Source: Nitratidesulfovibrio termitidis HI1 (GTDB taxonomy: Bacteria > Desulfobacterota > Desulfovibrionia > Desulfovibrionales > Desulfovibrionaceae). Taken from it: DNA of 64,000 nt. How positions within the stretch are numbered: position 1 is the first letter of the stretch; every line of letters starts with the position of its first letter. The position numbers and the translations under genes were made by a program. The DNA lies in assembly GCF_000504305.1 (NCBI RefSeq), contig NZ_KI632512.1, forward strand, positions 2,106,250 to 2,170,249. The letters run 5' to 3'. Below the pieces are notes generated by a model that saw only the letters and a list, made by a program, of their open reading frames with translations, did not search any database and was not told where the DNA came from. Below, in pieces: positions 44,579-53,497 of the stretch.

Positions 44579-45208
44579 ATGCACGCCACCGAACGACTCT
44601 ACCTGTACAGCCGGTTCGAGCGGTTCTGGCACTGGGCGCAGACCGTGCTCATCCTGGTGCTGCTGGTCACCGGCTTTGAAATCCACGGCACCTTCACCCT
44701 GCTGGGCTTTGACCACGCCTTCGCCGTGCACAACTTCTGCGCGTGGTCGTGGCTGGTGCTGTACGCCTTCATCGTGTTCTGGATGGCCGTCACCGACGAA
44801 TGGAAGCACTACGTGCCCACCTTCCTGAAGCTGATGGACGTGGTGCGCTACTACCTTTCCGGCATCTTCAGGGGTGAACCCCACCCCGTGCCCAAGAGCG
44901 AACGCGCCAAGCACAACCCCCTGCAACGGCTGACCTACCTTGGCATCGTCTCGTTTCTCGTGCCGTTCCAGATGATCACCGGGTTTCTCTACTACACCTA
45001 CAACCAGTGGCCCCAACTCGGCTTTGCGGGCAGCCTGACCCTGAAGGCCGTGGCCGTGCTGCACACCCTGGGCGCCTTCGCCTTCCTGGCCTTCGTCATC
45101 GTGCACGTCTACATGACCACCACCGGCCACACCCTTACCGCGCACATCGCCGCCATGTTCACCGGGTACGAGGATGTGCCCCGCAACGGCGTGAAGCCGG
45201 AAGCGTAG
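44579..45208 (+). CDS. ohcC: membrane cytochrome b (b561/HupC-like) subunit
   Basis: ATG 44579 is two bases after the cytochrome stop, with AAGGAGGA upstream. The 209-residue product has four membrane helices (about 15-38, 50-72, 118-140 and 155-180). Histidines suited to bind two b haems are in FERFWHW, FAVHNFCAW, VLHTLGAF and IVHVYMTT. This is the quinone-facing subunit type of respiratory complexes. It closes the operon; a 40-base perfect palindrome follows. Confidence 0.9.
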   Translation: MHATERLYLYSRFERFWHWAQTVLILVLLVTGFEIHGTFTLLGFDHAFAVHNFCAWSWLVLYAFIVFWMAVTDEWKHYVPTFLKLMDVVRYYLSGIFRGEPHPVPKSERAKHNPLQRLTYLGIVSFLVPFQMITGFLYYTYNQWPQLGFAGSLTLKAVAVLHTLGAFAFLAFVIVHVYMTTTGHTLTAHIAAMFTGYEDVPRNGVKPEA

Positions 45209-45243
45209 CGGGAAGGAGAGGAAAGACAGAAGATGAAGAACAT

Positions 45244-45287
45244 GTGGGGGAGGGAGGAAACTTTGAAAAGTTTCCTCCCTCCCCCAC
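45244..45287. terminator. perfect 20-bp inverted repeat between convergent genes
   Basis: GTGGGGGAGGGAGGAAACTT (45244-45263) is followed by four loop bases and its exact complement (45268-45287). No T-run follows. A partial echo of one arm is seen just downstream (CCCCCTCCCACCTTCC and AAACTTTTC, 45289-45313). The 142-base gap lies between the cytochrome operon and the PFK-2 gene. It may be a bidirectional terminator or a copy of a dispersed repeat. Confidence 0.75.
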
Positions 45288-45350
45288 ACCCCCTCCCACC
45301 TTCCAAACTTTTCAATTTGGGGTAGGACAGAAGGTAAATGACTTCCCGCC

Positions 45351-46559
45351 TCACATGAAGCGCACCAGCTCGAACAACTTTTTCCGCTGCGTGGCCACGA
45401 TGTGGTAGAACTGCGTCTGCGGAATGAAGATGTACGGCACATCCTCCGTCCGCCGGTACAGAAAGTGCGACAGGATCATCCGGTTGATGGCCTGATGCCC
45501 GATAATCATCACCCCCGGCGCGCCCCCGGCCAGAAACAGCGCCCGGCGCACCCCGCGCTCCACCCGCTCGCGCAGGGTCACGTACCCCTCGCCGCCCGGA
45601 TAGATGTAGTGGAACTTGTCGCGCTGGCGGGCCGCGAAGGCATCCGGAAACTTGCGGCGGATGTCGTCGTACCGCAGGCCTTCGCACTCGCCCGCGTCGA
45701 TCTCGTCAAACTCCGGCAAGGCCATCACCGTGGCCTCCGGCCGCGCCGCGCGCATGGGAGCCGCCGTCTGCGCCGAGCGTTTGCGGGTGGATGTGAAGAT
45801 GTACGGCACCTCGATATCCGCGAAGTGCGCGGCCAGTTCCTTGGCCTGGGCCTGCCCGCGCAGGGTCAGGTCCGCATCGCCGCCGATGCGCCCTTCCACG
45901 TTGTAGTAGGTCTCGCCGTGCCGGACCAGATACAGGTTGCGCACCCACGCGGACACCAGAATGTCCCGGATGCGATGGTAGTACGGCACCCGCCCGCCAA
46001 TCTGCTCGCCCACCACGCGGTTTTCCAGCGTGTCCACCCGCACCCAGCACGGTTCGTCGGCGCACGGCGCATACATGCGCTCGTAGTAGTGGATGCGCTT
46101 GGTAAAGCTGTCCATGGCCGCCTGCGTGGTATCGCGGGCGAATTCCGGCATCTGCGTCTTGCGCCGGATGGCCGCGCCCAGCGCCACCGGGTCGTTGTTG
46201 ACGCATTCCACGAACAGCAGCGGATGGTCCGTAAGCATGGACTCTATGGTAGCCCGCCGGGCGCGGCTGGCGTTGGTGGCGTCCAGAATGGCCACGTGCC
46301 CGTCGCCCGCCAGGTAGTCGCGCGCGGCGGCAATGTTCAGCCGGGCGATTTCCTCGCGCCGGGCGCGTCCTTCCGCGTTGTCCGGGTCGTAGAATTCCGG
46401 CCGGGCGGAATCCATGCCCAGCATGGAGCGGCGGATTTCGCCGTTGTTGAACACCTCGACGCGGAAGTCCTCTGCCTCCAGGCCCTCGCGGATGCGACGG
46501 GCCATGGTGGATTTGCCCCGCGCGGGCAGGCCGACCATGACGACGTAGAGTTTGTTCAT
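45351..46559 (-). CDS. bifunctional 6-phosphofructo-2-kinase / fructose-2,6-bisphosphatase
   Basis: The 402-residue product has an N-terminal kinase domain with the P-loop GLPARGKST (about 10-18), FNNGEIRR, and DATNASRARR. The C-terminal histidine-phosphatase domain (about 212-400) has the catalytic LVRHGETYYNVEGRIGGD, the DEIDAGECEG acid region and the second histidine in IIGHQAINR. The layout is that of eukaryotic PFKFB enzymes that make and break fructose-2,6-bisphosphate, rare in bacteria. Start ATG 46559 has AGGA nine bases upstream. It is monocistronic. Whether fructose-2,6-bisphosphate is a regulator in this cell is unknown. Confidence 0.88.
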   Translation of the reverse strand: MNKLYVVMVGLPARGKSTMARRIREGLEAEDFRVEVFNNGEIRRSMLGMDSARPEFYDPDNAEGRARREEIARLNIAAARDYLAGDGHVAILDATNASRARRATIESMLTDHPLLFVECVNNDPVALGAAIRRKTQMPEFARDTTQAAMDSFTKRIHYYERMYAPCADEPCWVRVDTLENRVVGEQIGGRVPYYHRIRDILVSAWVRNLYLVRHGETYYNVEGRIGGDADLTLRGQAQAKELAAHFADIEVPYIFTSTRKRSAQTAAPMRAARPEATVMALPEFDEIDAGECEGLRYDDIRRKFPDAFAARQRDKFHYIYPGGEGYVTLRERVERGVRRALFLAGGAPGVMIIGHQAINRMILSHFLYRRTEDVPYIFIPQTQFYHIVATQRKKLFELVRFM

Positions 46560-46906
46560 GTGGGGGATCCTGTGCAGGGATACTGTGGATGATGCCGCAT
46601 TGGTAACGACTTCTTCGCGGACACGCCAGCGTCACAACACGCCCGGCTGGCGTGCCCGGCGGCATGATGAAAGATATCCGGATACATCCGCCGCGCACGC
46701 CCGGACAAACTCGCACGCCCGGACAAAACCGCCTTCGCCCACGCGGTGCTCGCACAGGACGCCGTTTCGTCTGCATCCGTCCCCGCCACGTCCCACCCTC
46801 TTGACGCCACCCGCCCGGCATGCCAACAGAATTTCACGGCGGGGTTTCCCATTGCCCCCTTCTCACCCGCCGCCCCCATCCCGACACCCCCGGCAGGAGG
46901 CCGACC
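46560..46906. other. divergent gap with a two-copy 16-bp direct repeat
   Basis: CGCACGCCCGGACAAA occurs at 46694-46709 and again at 46712-46727, a period of 18 bp. It lies between the divergent PFK-2 gene and the small membrane protein gene, so it could be a regulator site. Nothing else was recognised in the 347 bases. Confidence 0.5.
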
Positions 46907-47212
46907 ATGTACGCCATCAACTATCTGCTGAACCTGTGCGGCATCGCCATGCTTGCCGGGGCCGCCTTCAACTGGCTGCGCTGGCGTTCGGGCAACAAGG
47001 CTGCGGGTATCCGTGCGCGCAGTCTCGCCATCGGTGGGGCCATGCTGCTGGTGTTCGGCAACCTGGTGTCACCCATGGAAACCAAGGTGGTACCACCGGT
47101 AAACGCCACCGCGCCCGTGACCCAGTCGCAGCAGGTGGAACCCCAGCCCGCGCCCCAGACTGTTCCCCAATCCCCTGCCGCCCCCGCGCAGCCCGACCAG
47201 CCCGCCAAATAG
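46907..47212 (+). CDS. small two-helix membrane protein of unknown function
   Basis: ATG 46907 follows AGGAGG (46895-46900). The 101-residue product has two short membrane helices (about 5-20 and 36-52). A basic loop of RWRSGNKAAGIRARS lies between them, so both ends probably face the periplasm. The C-terminal 45 residues are a Pro/Gln-rich tail. I do not recognise a family. It is monocistronic with a terminator after it. Confidence 0.65.
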   Translation: MYAINYLLNLCGIAMLAGAAFNWLRWRSGNKAAGIRARSLAIGGAMLLVFGNLVSPMETKVVPPVNATAPVTQSQQVEPQPAPQTVPQSPAAPAQPDQPAK

Positions 47213-47232
47213 TTCGCTGAACCGTTCGCCAA

Positions 47233-47282
47233 ACGCGGAAGGCGGCTCCACATGCCGGGCCGCCCTCCGCGTATCGTTTTCC
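47233..47282 (+). terminator. Rho-independent terminator after the small membrane protein
   Basis: The arms ACGCGGAAGGCGG (47233-47245) and CCGCCCTCCGCGT (47260-47272) pair at 12 of 13 positions, with ATCGTTTTCC following. Confidence 0.75.
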
Positions 47283-47473
47283 TTCCCGTTCGCTCCGCAT
47301 CCCCGGCGGGCGCACTGTCCGCACCCTTCGGGGGTTTCCTCCGACCATCCGCGCCTTTCCCCCTCCGGGAACTGGTGCGGCAGCACGCCTTGTCGGAGTA
47401 CTGCCCTGCCTTCCTCCGGCAACCGCCCTTTCCCGGCCTCTGCGTCTGCCGTCGCCAGCCCCGCCCCGTGCGC

Positions 47474-50365
47474 CTACTCCACGCCGCGCTCGCGCAGAAA
47501 CGCCTCGTACCGCTTGTCCACCTTCATGATGTGCGACACCAGCCAGTCCACCAGACCGCGCAGTATCTCCATGACCACCGTGGGATTGCCGCCCGCCGCC
47601 TGCTTTTCCCACTCCAGCACCCGCTGCACGAAGCGATGGTGCACATCCTTGTGCTGCGCCCCTTCCGGGTAGCCGTGCAGGTCGAACAGCCGCTCCTCGT
47701 ACCCGAAGTGCTCCACGGTGTAGGCCTTCAACTGGCCGAACACCTCCAGCACGGCGGCCATGTCGCTGGTGCGCGCGGCGCGGTGCAGGGTATTGATGTA
47801 ATCCACCAGTTTCTTGTGCTGTGCGTCGATGCTGGGCAGATTGGACAGTTCGTCCGTCCAGCGAATCAGGGTTTCCTCGCCGGCATCGGCCATCAGGGCC
47901 ACGCCGTCCTCCCCGGCGCAGATGACCTCGACCATGGAAAACATCTCCTGCACCCGGGCAAAGATGTCGTTGAGCGTGCCGGTAAAGCGGCCCATGGCCT
48001 CGGCGGTCTGCCCGGCGATGCGGTTCACCTCGTCCACGCTGCGGCCCACCACCTCGCTGGCTGCCGCCTGCTGGCCGTTGGCGGCGGCGATGGACTGGAC
48101 CATGCCCGCCGTTTCGTCCACCTGCGTGACGATGCGGGCCATGGCCTGCCCGGCGGACTCCGCCGACGCGGCAGACGCCGTGGCGTCGCGCGCGGCCTGT
48201 TCCACGGCGGCGATGTTCTCGCGCGTGTGGCTCTGGATGCGGGCCACGGTCTCGCCCACGTCGCGGGTGGCGGCCATGGTCTTTTCCGCCAGTTTGCGTA
48301 CCTCGTCGGCAACCACGGCAAACCCCCGCCCGGCGTCACCGGCGCGCGCCGCCTCGATGGCCGCGTTCAGCGCCAGCAGGTTGGTCTGGTCCGCGATATC
48401 CGAAATCAGCGACATGACCTGCCCGATGTTCTCGGCCTCCACGCCAAGGCGGCCCATGGCCTCGTTCAGCCGCTGGATGCGCTCGCGGATGCCGTTGATG
48501 GCAGCCACGGTCTCGCGCATTCCCTGCGCCCCCTCGTCGGCGTTGCCGCGTGAAAGGTCGGCCTGCTCGGCGGCCCTGCGGGCATTGTCGGTAACGTTGG
48601 CCACGGTCACCCGCATGTCGGCCACGGCTTCCGCCGTTTCGTCCATGCGTTGGCGCTGGGTTTCCACCCCGCCAGTGACGGTGCGCACCTGGCCGGTCAG
48701 GTCGGCGATGGAGTGCGAGACATGTTCCGACACGGTGCGCGTCTTGCCCGCGGCGCCGGTCATGCGCTCCATCAGGCGTTTGATGCGCGTCTCGGATGCG
48801 GTGGCGTTCTTCATGGCGTCCTGGGCTTCGCGGGCCATGCGCGCGGCCTCCCGCCCCTGGGCGTCGGCTTCTTCGATGCGCTGGCGCAGGTTCTGCACCA
48901 TGCGCTCGATGGAGTGGCGCAGGGCATCCAGTTCCGGCGGGTATGCGCCTTCCGGGTGCGTATCCAGATCGCCCCTGGCCACCTCTCCCGCATAGGCGCA
49001 CAACCTGCGCAGCGGCGATGAAATCGTGGCCACCAGAATGAAGGCCAGCGTCGAGCCCAAAGCCACCGCCAGCAGCAGGACTATGGCCACACCGGTCAGC
49101 ATTCTTTGCTCTGCCTTCTCTCCCACCCTTGCGATGTCGCGCGCGGCGGCTAACGCCTCGTCGGTGTCTATTTCCGCCACAAGCCCGTAGGACACGCCAT
49201 CGATATGCAGCGGCTGCCATGAAGCAAGGACGGATTCTCCCCGGTAGTCGGTGCCGGTTCCCTCTCCCGTATCGCCTGCCAGGGCCTTGCGCACGGCTTC
49301 CGTGTCCACGGTGTCCGCGAGGATGGTCCGCCTGTCCGATACGCGCAGCACGGACCGTGTCCGCTTGTCGCTGCCGACCAGATAGGTTTCGCCGGTCTTG
49401 CCAAGGCCCACTTCGTCCCACTTGCCTTCGGAGGTCATGATGCGGTTGATGCCGGTCTCGTTGATGCGGAAGGCCAGCACGGCCAGCATCTTGCCGTCGC
49501 GATCCCGAACCGGCGCAGCCATGAACGCCGAAGGAGCGTTGCGGGCAGGCTCGTACGGGGCGAAGTCGCCCAGTTCCACGGGATAGGACCCAGATTCCGC
49601 AATTTTCCCCGAATGGTTGGCCATTACCTTGCGAAAGACCTCTGCCAGCCCGGAGTCCTTGTAAGGACCGGTGAGCAGCGAGGTGGCGAAGTCCGGCTGC
49701 TTGCACACGCTGTACATGACGACGCCCGTAGCGGGTTCCACAAGCAGGATGTCCCCGTAGTTGAACGTCTGCACGAACTGCCGCAGGAAGGGATGATAGC
49801 GGGCATGCAGCGCATTGTACGTGATGCGCAGCGGGTGCTGGGTAAGGTTCTGGCGTTGGCCTGCCGGGTTGGGGTTGCCCGGCGCAACGGCGTACATGGC
49901 CTGCAGCAGGATGCCGTTGGTCGTTTCCGGCAGGTAGCGTTCCGGGGCGCGTGCGGCATGGCCGGGGGCATACGGGGCAAAGGGGGCGCCCAGATAGTCC
50001 GCGCTGGCATAGCCTGCCAGCAGGGCATTTCTGGCCCCTTCGGGCGTCAGCTGCCCCTGCGACTCCCGGTCCACGGCGTGGAACGCCGAGGGGAATTCCC
50101 GCGCGGCGTCATCCACGGCAGTATCCGCCGCAAGCGTCAGTATCTGATTGCGCATGCGCCGGAACAGGTCCTCGATGTGCAGGGCCTTGGAACTGCGGAT
50201 GCTCGACAATTGATCCGTGGCCCGCTGCCGTATGGCCGCCACGCCTGCGGCATCGACGCTGTGCATGGCGTCCGAGCCGAAATGCCACAGCAATCCTGCC
50301 GTCAGCAGACAGCTGAGCACCTGGGTGCCGATGAACCCCACAAGCAACTTCACGCGCAACGTCAT
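47474..50365 (-). CDS. chemoreceptor with C-terminal hemerythrin domain (DcrH-like)
   Basis: The start is taken at ATG 50365, with a G-rich AGGTGGGGG ribosome site upstream; a GTG four codons earlier is possible. The 963-residue protein has TM1 at about 5-27 and a large periplasmic domain with a Cache-like part ([15 protein letters not shown] near 300). TM2 is at about 400-425, followed by HAMP and the signalling tip [19 protein letters not shown]. The hemerythrin domain occupies the last 130 residues. All di-iron ligands are present: AQHKKL, HFGYEE, HKDVHH and HIMKVD. Such receptors sense oxygen or redox state and steer anaerobes away from oxygen. Confidence 0.92.
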   Translation of the reverse strand: MTLRVKLLVGFIGTQVLSCLLTAGLLWHFGSDAMHSVDAAGVAAIRQRATDQLSSIRSSKALHIEDLFRRMRNQILTLAADTAVDDAAREFPSAFHAVDRESQGQLTPEGARNALLAGYASADYLGAPFAPYAPGHAARAPERYLPETTNGILLQAMYAVAPGNPNPAGQRQNLTQHPLRITYNALHARYHPFLRQFVQTFNYGDILLVEPATGVVMYSVCKQPDFATSLLTGPYKDSGLAEVFRKVMANHSGKIAESGSYPVELGDFAPYEPARNAPSAFMAAPVRDRDGKMLAVLAFRINETGINRIMTSEGKWDEVGLGKTGETYLVGSDKRTRSVLRVSDRRTILADTVDTEAVRKALAGDTGEGTGTDYRGESVLASWQPLHIDGVSYGLVAEIDTDEALAAARDIARVGEKAEQRMLTGVAIVLLLAVALGSTLAFILVATISSPLRRLCAYAGEVARGDLDTHPEGAYPPELDALRHSIERMVQNLRQRIEEADAQGREAARMAREAQDAMKNATASETRIKRLMERMTGAAGKTRTVSEHVSHSIADLTGQVRTVTGGVETQRQRMDETAEAVADMRVTVANVTDNARRAAEQADLSRGNADEGAQGMRETVAAINGIRERIQRLNEAMGRLGVEAENIGQVMSLISDIADQTNLLALNAAIEAARAGDAGRGFAVVADEVRKLAEKTMAATRDVGETVARIQSHTRENIAAVEQAARDATASAASAESAGQAMARIVTQVDETAGMVQSIAAANGQQAAASEVVGRSVDEVNRIAGQTAEAMGRFTGTLNDIFARVQEMFSMVEVICAGEDGVALMADAGEETLIRWTDELSNLPSIDAQHKKLVDYINTLHRAARTSDMAAVLEVFGQLKAYTVEHFGYEERLFDLHGYPEGAQHKDVHHRFVQRVLEWEKQAAGGNPTVVMEILRGLVDWLVSHIMKVDKRYEAFLRERGVE

Positions 50366-50462
50366 GCCGTCCCCCACCTTTTTCGCGCAGTACGGATGTA
50401 ACGGGGCGGCTGGCCCCGTTACATACTAACGGCAAGAGGCGGCGGGCGGGCAATGATTTAGA

Positions 50463-50496
50463 GAACCGCCCGGAGGCTGGCGCATCCGGGCGGTTC
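50463..50496 (-). terminator. hairpin terminator after rdgB
   Basis: The arms GAACCGCCCGGA (50463-50474) and TCCGGGCGGTTC (50485-50496) form a 12-bp perfect stem. On the minus strand the T-rich TTCTCTAAAT follows. Confidence 0.75.
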
Positions 50497-50553
50497 AGAC
50501 AGCACAAGGGCGTGCCACAGGGGCGGGAAAAGGCGGGACGCTGCGATGACCGC

Positions 50554-51213
50554 TCAGCGGACCTGCGCCGCAAAGGCGGGCCACATTTCCAGCAGGCGGC
50601 GCAGGGCCTTGCCACGGTGGCTGCGGGCGTTCTTTTCGTCTCGGGCAAGGGTGGCGGCGGTGCGGCCCAGTTCCGGGTCGAAGAACAGCGGGTCGTAGCC
50701 GAAGCCGTTGTCCCCTTGCGGGGCGGTGGCCACGCGGCCTTCCCAGGCCCCGGCGGCGGTGATGTGACGACCATCCGGAGCGCAGGCGGCGATGACCGAA
50801 CGGAACCGCGCCGTGCGCTGCGCATCGGGCACGTCGGCCAGGGCGGCCAGCAGCTTCTCGTTGTTGCGGGCGTCCGTGGCGGGCACGCCGTCTTCGGCGG
50901 AATAGCGGGCGGAATACACGCCGGGGGCACCGCCCAGGGCGTCCACCTCCAGCCCGGAATCGTCGGCCACGGCGATGCGGCCGGTCAGTTCGGCCACGGT
51001 GCGCGCCTTGAGCAGGGCGTTTTCCTCGAAGGTGGTGCCGGTTTCCTCGATTTCGCCGATCTCGGGGTAGGCGTCGAGGCCCACGACGGTGACGCCCGTG
51101 TCCTTCAGCATGTCGTTGAGTTCACGGATCTTGCCCGCGTTGCGGGTGGCCAGCACGATGACGGCGGTGTCACTGGTAATGTTCGGGGGGGTGATGTTCG
51201 GGGCGGTGGTCAT
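50554..51213 (-). CDS. rdgB: XTP/dITP diphosphatase (RdgB/HAM1)
   Basis: The 219-residue enzyme hydrolyses non-canonical purine triphosphates (dITP, XTP) to the monophosphate and keeps them out of DNA. Family motifs are VLATRNAGKIRE (about 19-30), TFEENALLKA, the catalytic VADDSGLEVDALGGAPGVYSA, GDNGFGYDPLFF and ARSHRGKAL. The start is ATG 51213, where the enzyme fold begins after a short Thr/Pro leader; the ribosome site is weak. The frame is open 41 codons further upstream with no family match. It is downstream of the histidine kinase on the same strand. Confidence 0.95.
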   Translation of the reverse strand: MTTAPNITPPNITSDTAVIVLATRNAGKIRELNDMLKDTGVTVVGLDAYPEIGEIEETGTTFEENALLKARTVAELTGRIAVADDSGLEVDALGGAPGVYSARYSAEDGVPATDARNNEKLLAALADVPDAQRTARFRSVIAACAPDGRHITAAGAWEGRVATAPQGDNGFGYDPLFFDPELGRTAATLARDEKNARSHRGKALRRLLEMWPAFAAQVR

Positions 51214-51418
51214 GGTGTGTGTATGATCGTATCCGGTTGGAGTCGTGTCTGGTTGGAGTGGGGGTTGGGGCAAGGCCGACGGGCACTGCCCGCACGGCGC
51301 GCATTGTGCGGAAGAATCGGGCGGGAGGCAAGACATGCCGCCGTGCTTCAGGCCAACCCGGAAACACCGAACCGGACCGGACTGAACAGGACAGGCTTGC
51401 AGACGCCCGGACGCGCCG

Positions 51419-53233
51419 TCAGCCTTTCATGCCTTCACCTGCCGGATCGTCCCGCGCGGGTTCCGTCGATTGCGGCACGGCCAGCAGGGGCAGCAGATAC
51501 AGGGTAATGGTGGTCCCCTTGCCCACCTGGCTTTGCAGGTCCACCTTGCCGCCCATTTCCTCGATGATCTTGCGGCTCATGGCAAGGCCGATGCCCGCGC
51601 CCTTTTCCTTGGTGGAAAAAAACGGGCTGAAAATCTTGTCGTGCAGTTCCGGCGGGATGCCCACGCCCGTGTCCGCCACCGCAACGTACACGTGCTGCGG
51701 GTTCATGCCGGTGCGCACGGTCAGGCGGCCACCATCGGGCATGGCCTCCTGCGCGTTCTTGACCAGATTGATCAGGCACTGCTTGAGCATCTCGCCGTCG
51801 CCATGGGCCTTGGGGATGTCCGGCGCAGGCTGCATGTCCACGGTAATACGCCGCTGGTCGAAGCCCAGGCTCATCAGTTCCATGGTCTGGCGGGCCAGCA
51901 GGTTCAGGTCCACCTCTCCCTGCACCGGCGAGGTGGGGCGGGCAAAGTTGAGGATGGACTTCAGGATGGTGTCCAGCCGCCGCGATTCTTCCAGGATCAC
52001 CTGCACCTTGCCCCGCGCGGCCTCGTCCAGCGAGGGCGAGCGCAGCAGCGAATTGGCAAAGCCGCCGATGGCGAACAGCGGGTTGCGTATCTCGTGCGCC
52101 ACGTAAGTGGAAAGCTCACCGATGGCGGCCATCTTTTCGGCCTGTTGCAGGCGGATTTCCATGTTGGTGCGGTTGGTGATGTCGCGCCGCATCTCGATGA
52201 CCCGCGTCAGCCGTCCCGCGTCGTCGGTGACCGGGTAGGTGTACACCCGGAAGTACTGCACCCGGCCATCGTCGTTGACCCTGGTGTGGATGCGCTCCGC
52301 CTTGTGGCCGGTGCTGACCGTTTCGCGGAAGGTGCAGCCGCCGTGCTCCGGCGGGCAGCAGAAGGACGCGCCATCCAGTTGCCAGCAGCAGGTGCCGATC
52401 CAGTCGTCCTTGGCGCCGCCCTTGCGTTGCAGGATGTTGCGATTCAGGTCCACGATGCGGCCTTCGGTGTCCAGCAGCAGGATGTCCTCGTCCACCTGGT
52501 CGATGAGCGTGGCGAACAGGTCGCGCGCCTCGCGCAGGTGCAGGTTGCAGGTGGAGCACAGCTTTTCCGAGGCCAGCATTTCCCACACCCACAGCGCACC
52601 GCCCGCGTCCAGCAGCGACACCCCGGCGGGGGCCGCCGCGCGCAGGTCGGCCATGTGGCGGCCATCGTCGGTCAGGTCGATGGCCATGCGCAGACCGGGC
52701 CGGGCCGCGAACAGGTCGGCTGCGTCGGCAAAGCGGGGCACGCCGCCGGGGGCTGGGGGGGCCGGGGGCAGGCCCGCGCGGGCTTCCAGCACGCCGGAGT
52801 CCGGCGGCGCCGGGGAAGAAACCGGGGAAGACGCGGAGGCGTTTGGCGAACCCGCGGTGTCCGTTGAACCTGGGGGGCTCAGCGGCTGGCAGGCGTGTTG
52901 CGCCAACTCGTCGTGGTCCTGCGGGGTCAGCAGCATGCCCGCCAGGTGCACCCACGGAAAGCCCCGCAGGAAATCGGGACGTTGCAGCAGGCCCGCCACC
53001 GGGCGCAGGGCACGCCCCACACCTGCCAATGCCACGGGAAAGGGGCGGCGCGGCGCGGCGTGGCCATCCGCTTCGTCCTGCCCGGCATGCCCCGAACCAT
53101 GCTCGGGATTGCAATCCGGGCCGTGCCCCGAAGCACATGTGGGACAGCCAGGGGCCGTACGGAGCGGTGTTTCGCCGGATTCCGGCGTGGCGGCAGGGGG
53201 GGCAGGGAGGCCGGAAGGGGGCTGCGTGGTCAT
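51419..53233 (-). CDS. PAS-domain sensor histidine kinase with cysteine-rich sensor region
   Basis: The start is ATG 53233 behind AAGGAG; longer starts would add a Pro/Arg-rich stretch without motifs. The 604-residue protein has no membrane helix. A disordered N-terminus is followed by a segment with KLCSTCNLH and then a PAS domain (about 260-370). That domain contains the unusual cysteine group GTCCWQ, FCCPPEHGGC, resembling the cysteine PAS of the sigma-54 activator at 38843-40453. HisKA has the phospho-histidine in YVAHEIRNPLFAIGGF, then the N box NLVKNAQEA, ADTGVGIPP and GAGIGLAMSRKI. The C-terminus ends without a receiver domain and no partner regulator is adjacent. It is likely a cytoplasmic redox or metal sensor. 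Confidence 0.88.
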   Translation of the reverse strand: MTTQPPSGLPAPPAATPESGETPLRTAPGCPTCASGHGPDCNPEHGSGHAGQDEADGHAAPRRPFPVALAGVGRALRPVAGLLQRPDFLRGFPWVHLAGMLLTPQDHDELAQHACQPLSPPGSTDTAGSPNASASSPVSSPAPPDSGVLEARAGLPPAPPAPGGVPRFADAADLFAARPGLRMAIDLTDDGRHMADLRAAAPAGVSLLDAGGALWVWEMLASEKLCSTCNLHLREARDLFATLIDQVDEDILLLDTEGRIVDLNRNILQRKGGAKDDWIGTCCWQLDGASFCCPPEHGGCTFRETVSTGHKAERIHTRVNDDGRVQYFRVYTYPVTDDAGRLTRVIEMRRDITNRTNMEIRLQQAEKMAAIGELSTYVAHEIRNPLFAIGGFANSLLRSPSLDEAARGKVQVILEESRRLDTILKSILNFARPTSPVQGEVDLNLLARQTMELMSLGFDQRRITVDMQPAPDIPKAHGDGEMLKQCLINLVKNAQEAMPDGGRLTVRTGMNPQHVYVAVADTGVGIPPELHDKIFSPFFSTKEKGAGIGLAMSRKIIEEMGGKVDLQSQVGKGTTITLYLLPLLAVPQSTEPARDDPAGEGMKG

Positions 53234-53497
53234 GCGGGGCTCCTTGGGCCGGAAAGTGGTGGCGGCGGACATGCTGCGCGGTCGGCGGGCAGACAGCATG
53301 GCCCACGCCCGGCCTGCCGGACGCGGGGGCTTGCGCCCGGCGCGCATTGCGGGTACGCGGCACCCAGCACCACGCCCGCGGGCTCCCTGCGTTTGCGCCG
53401 GGGACCCCCGGGGGCGGATCGGCTTCCGTGGCACGGGCATGTGCCGCCACGGGGCGTGCGGCACCCTCCACCCTTCCCATACCCGGAACGCCATCCA

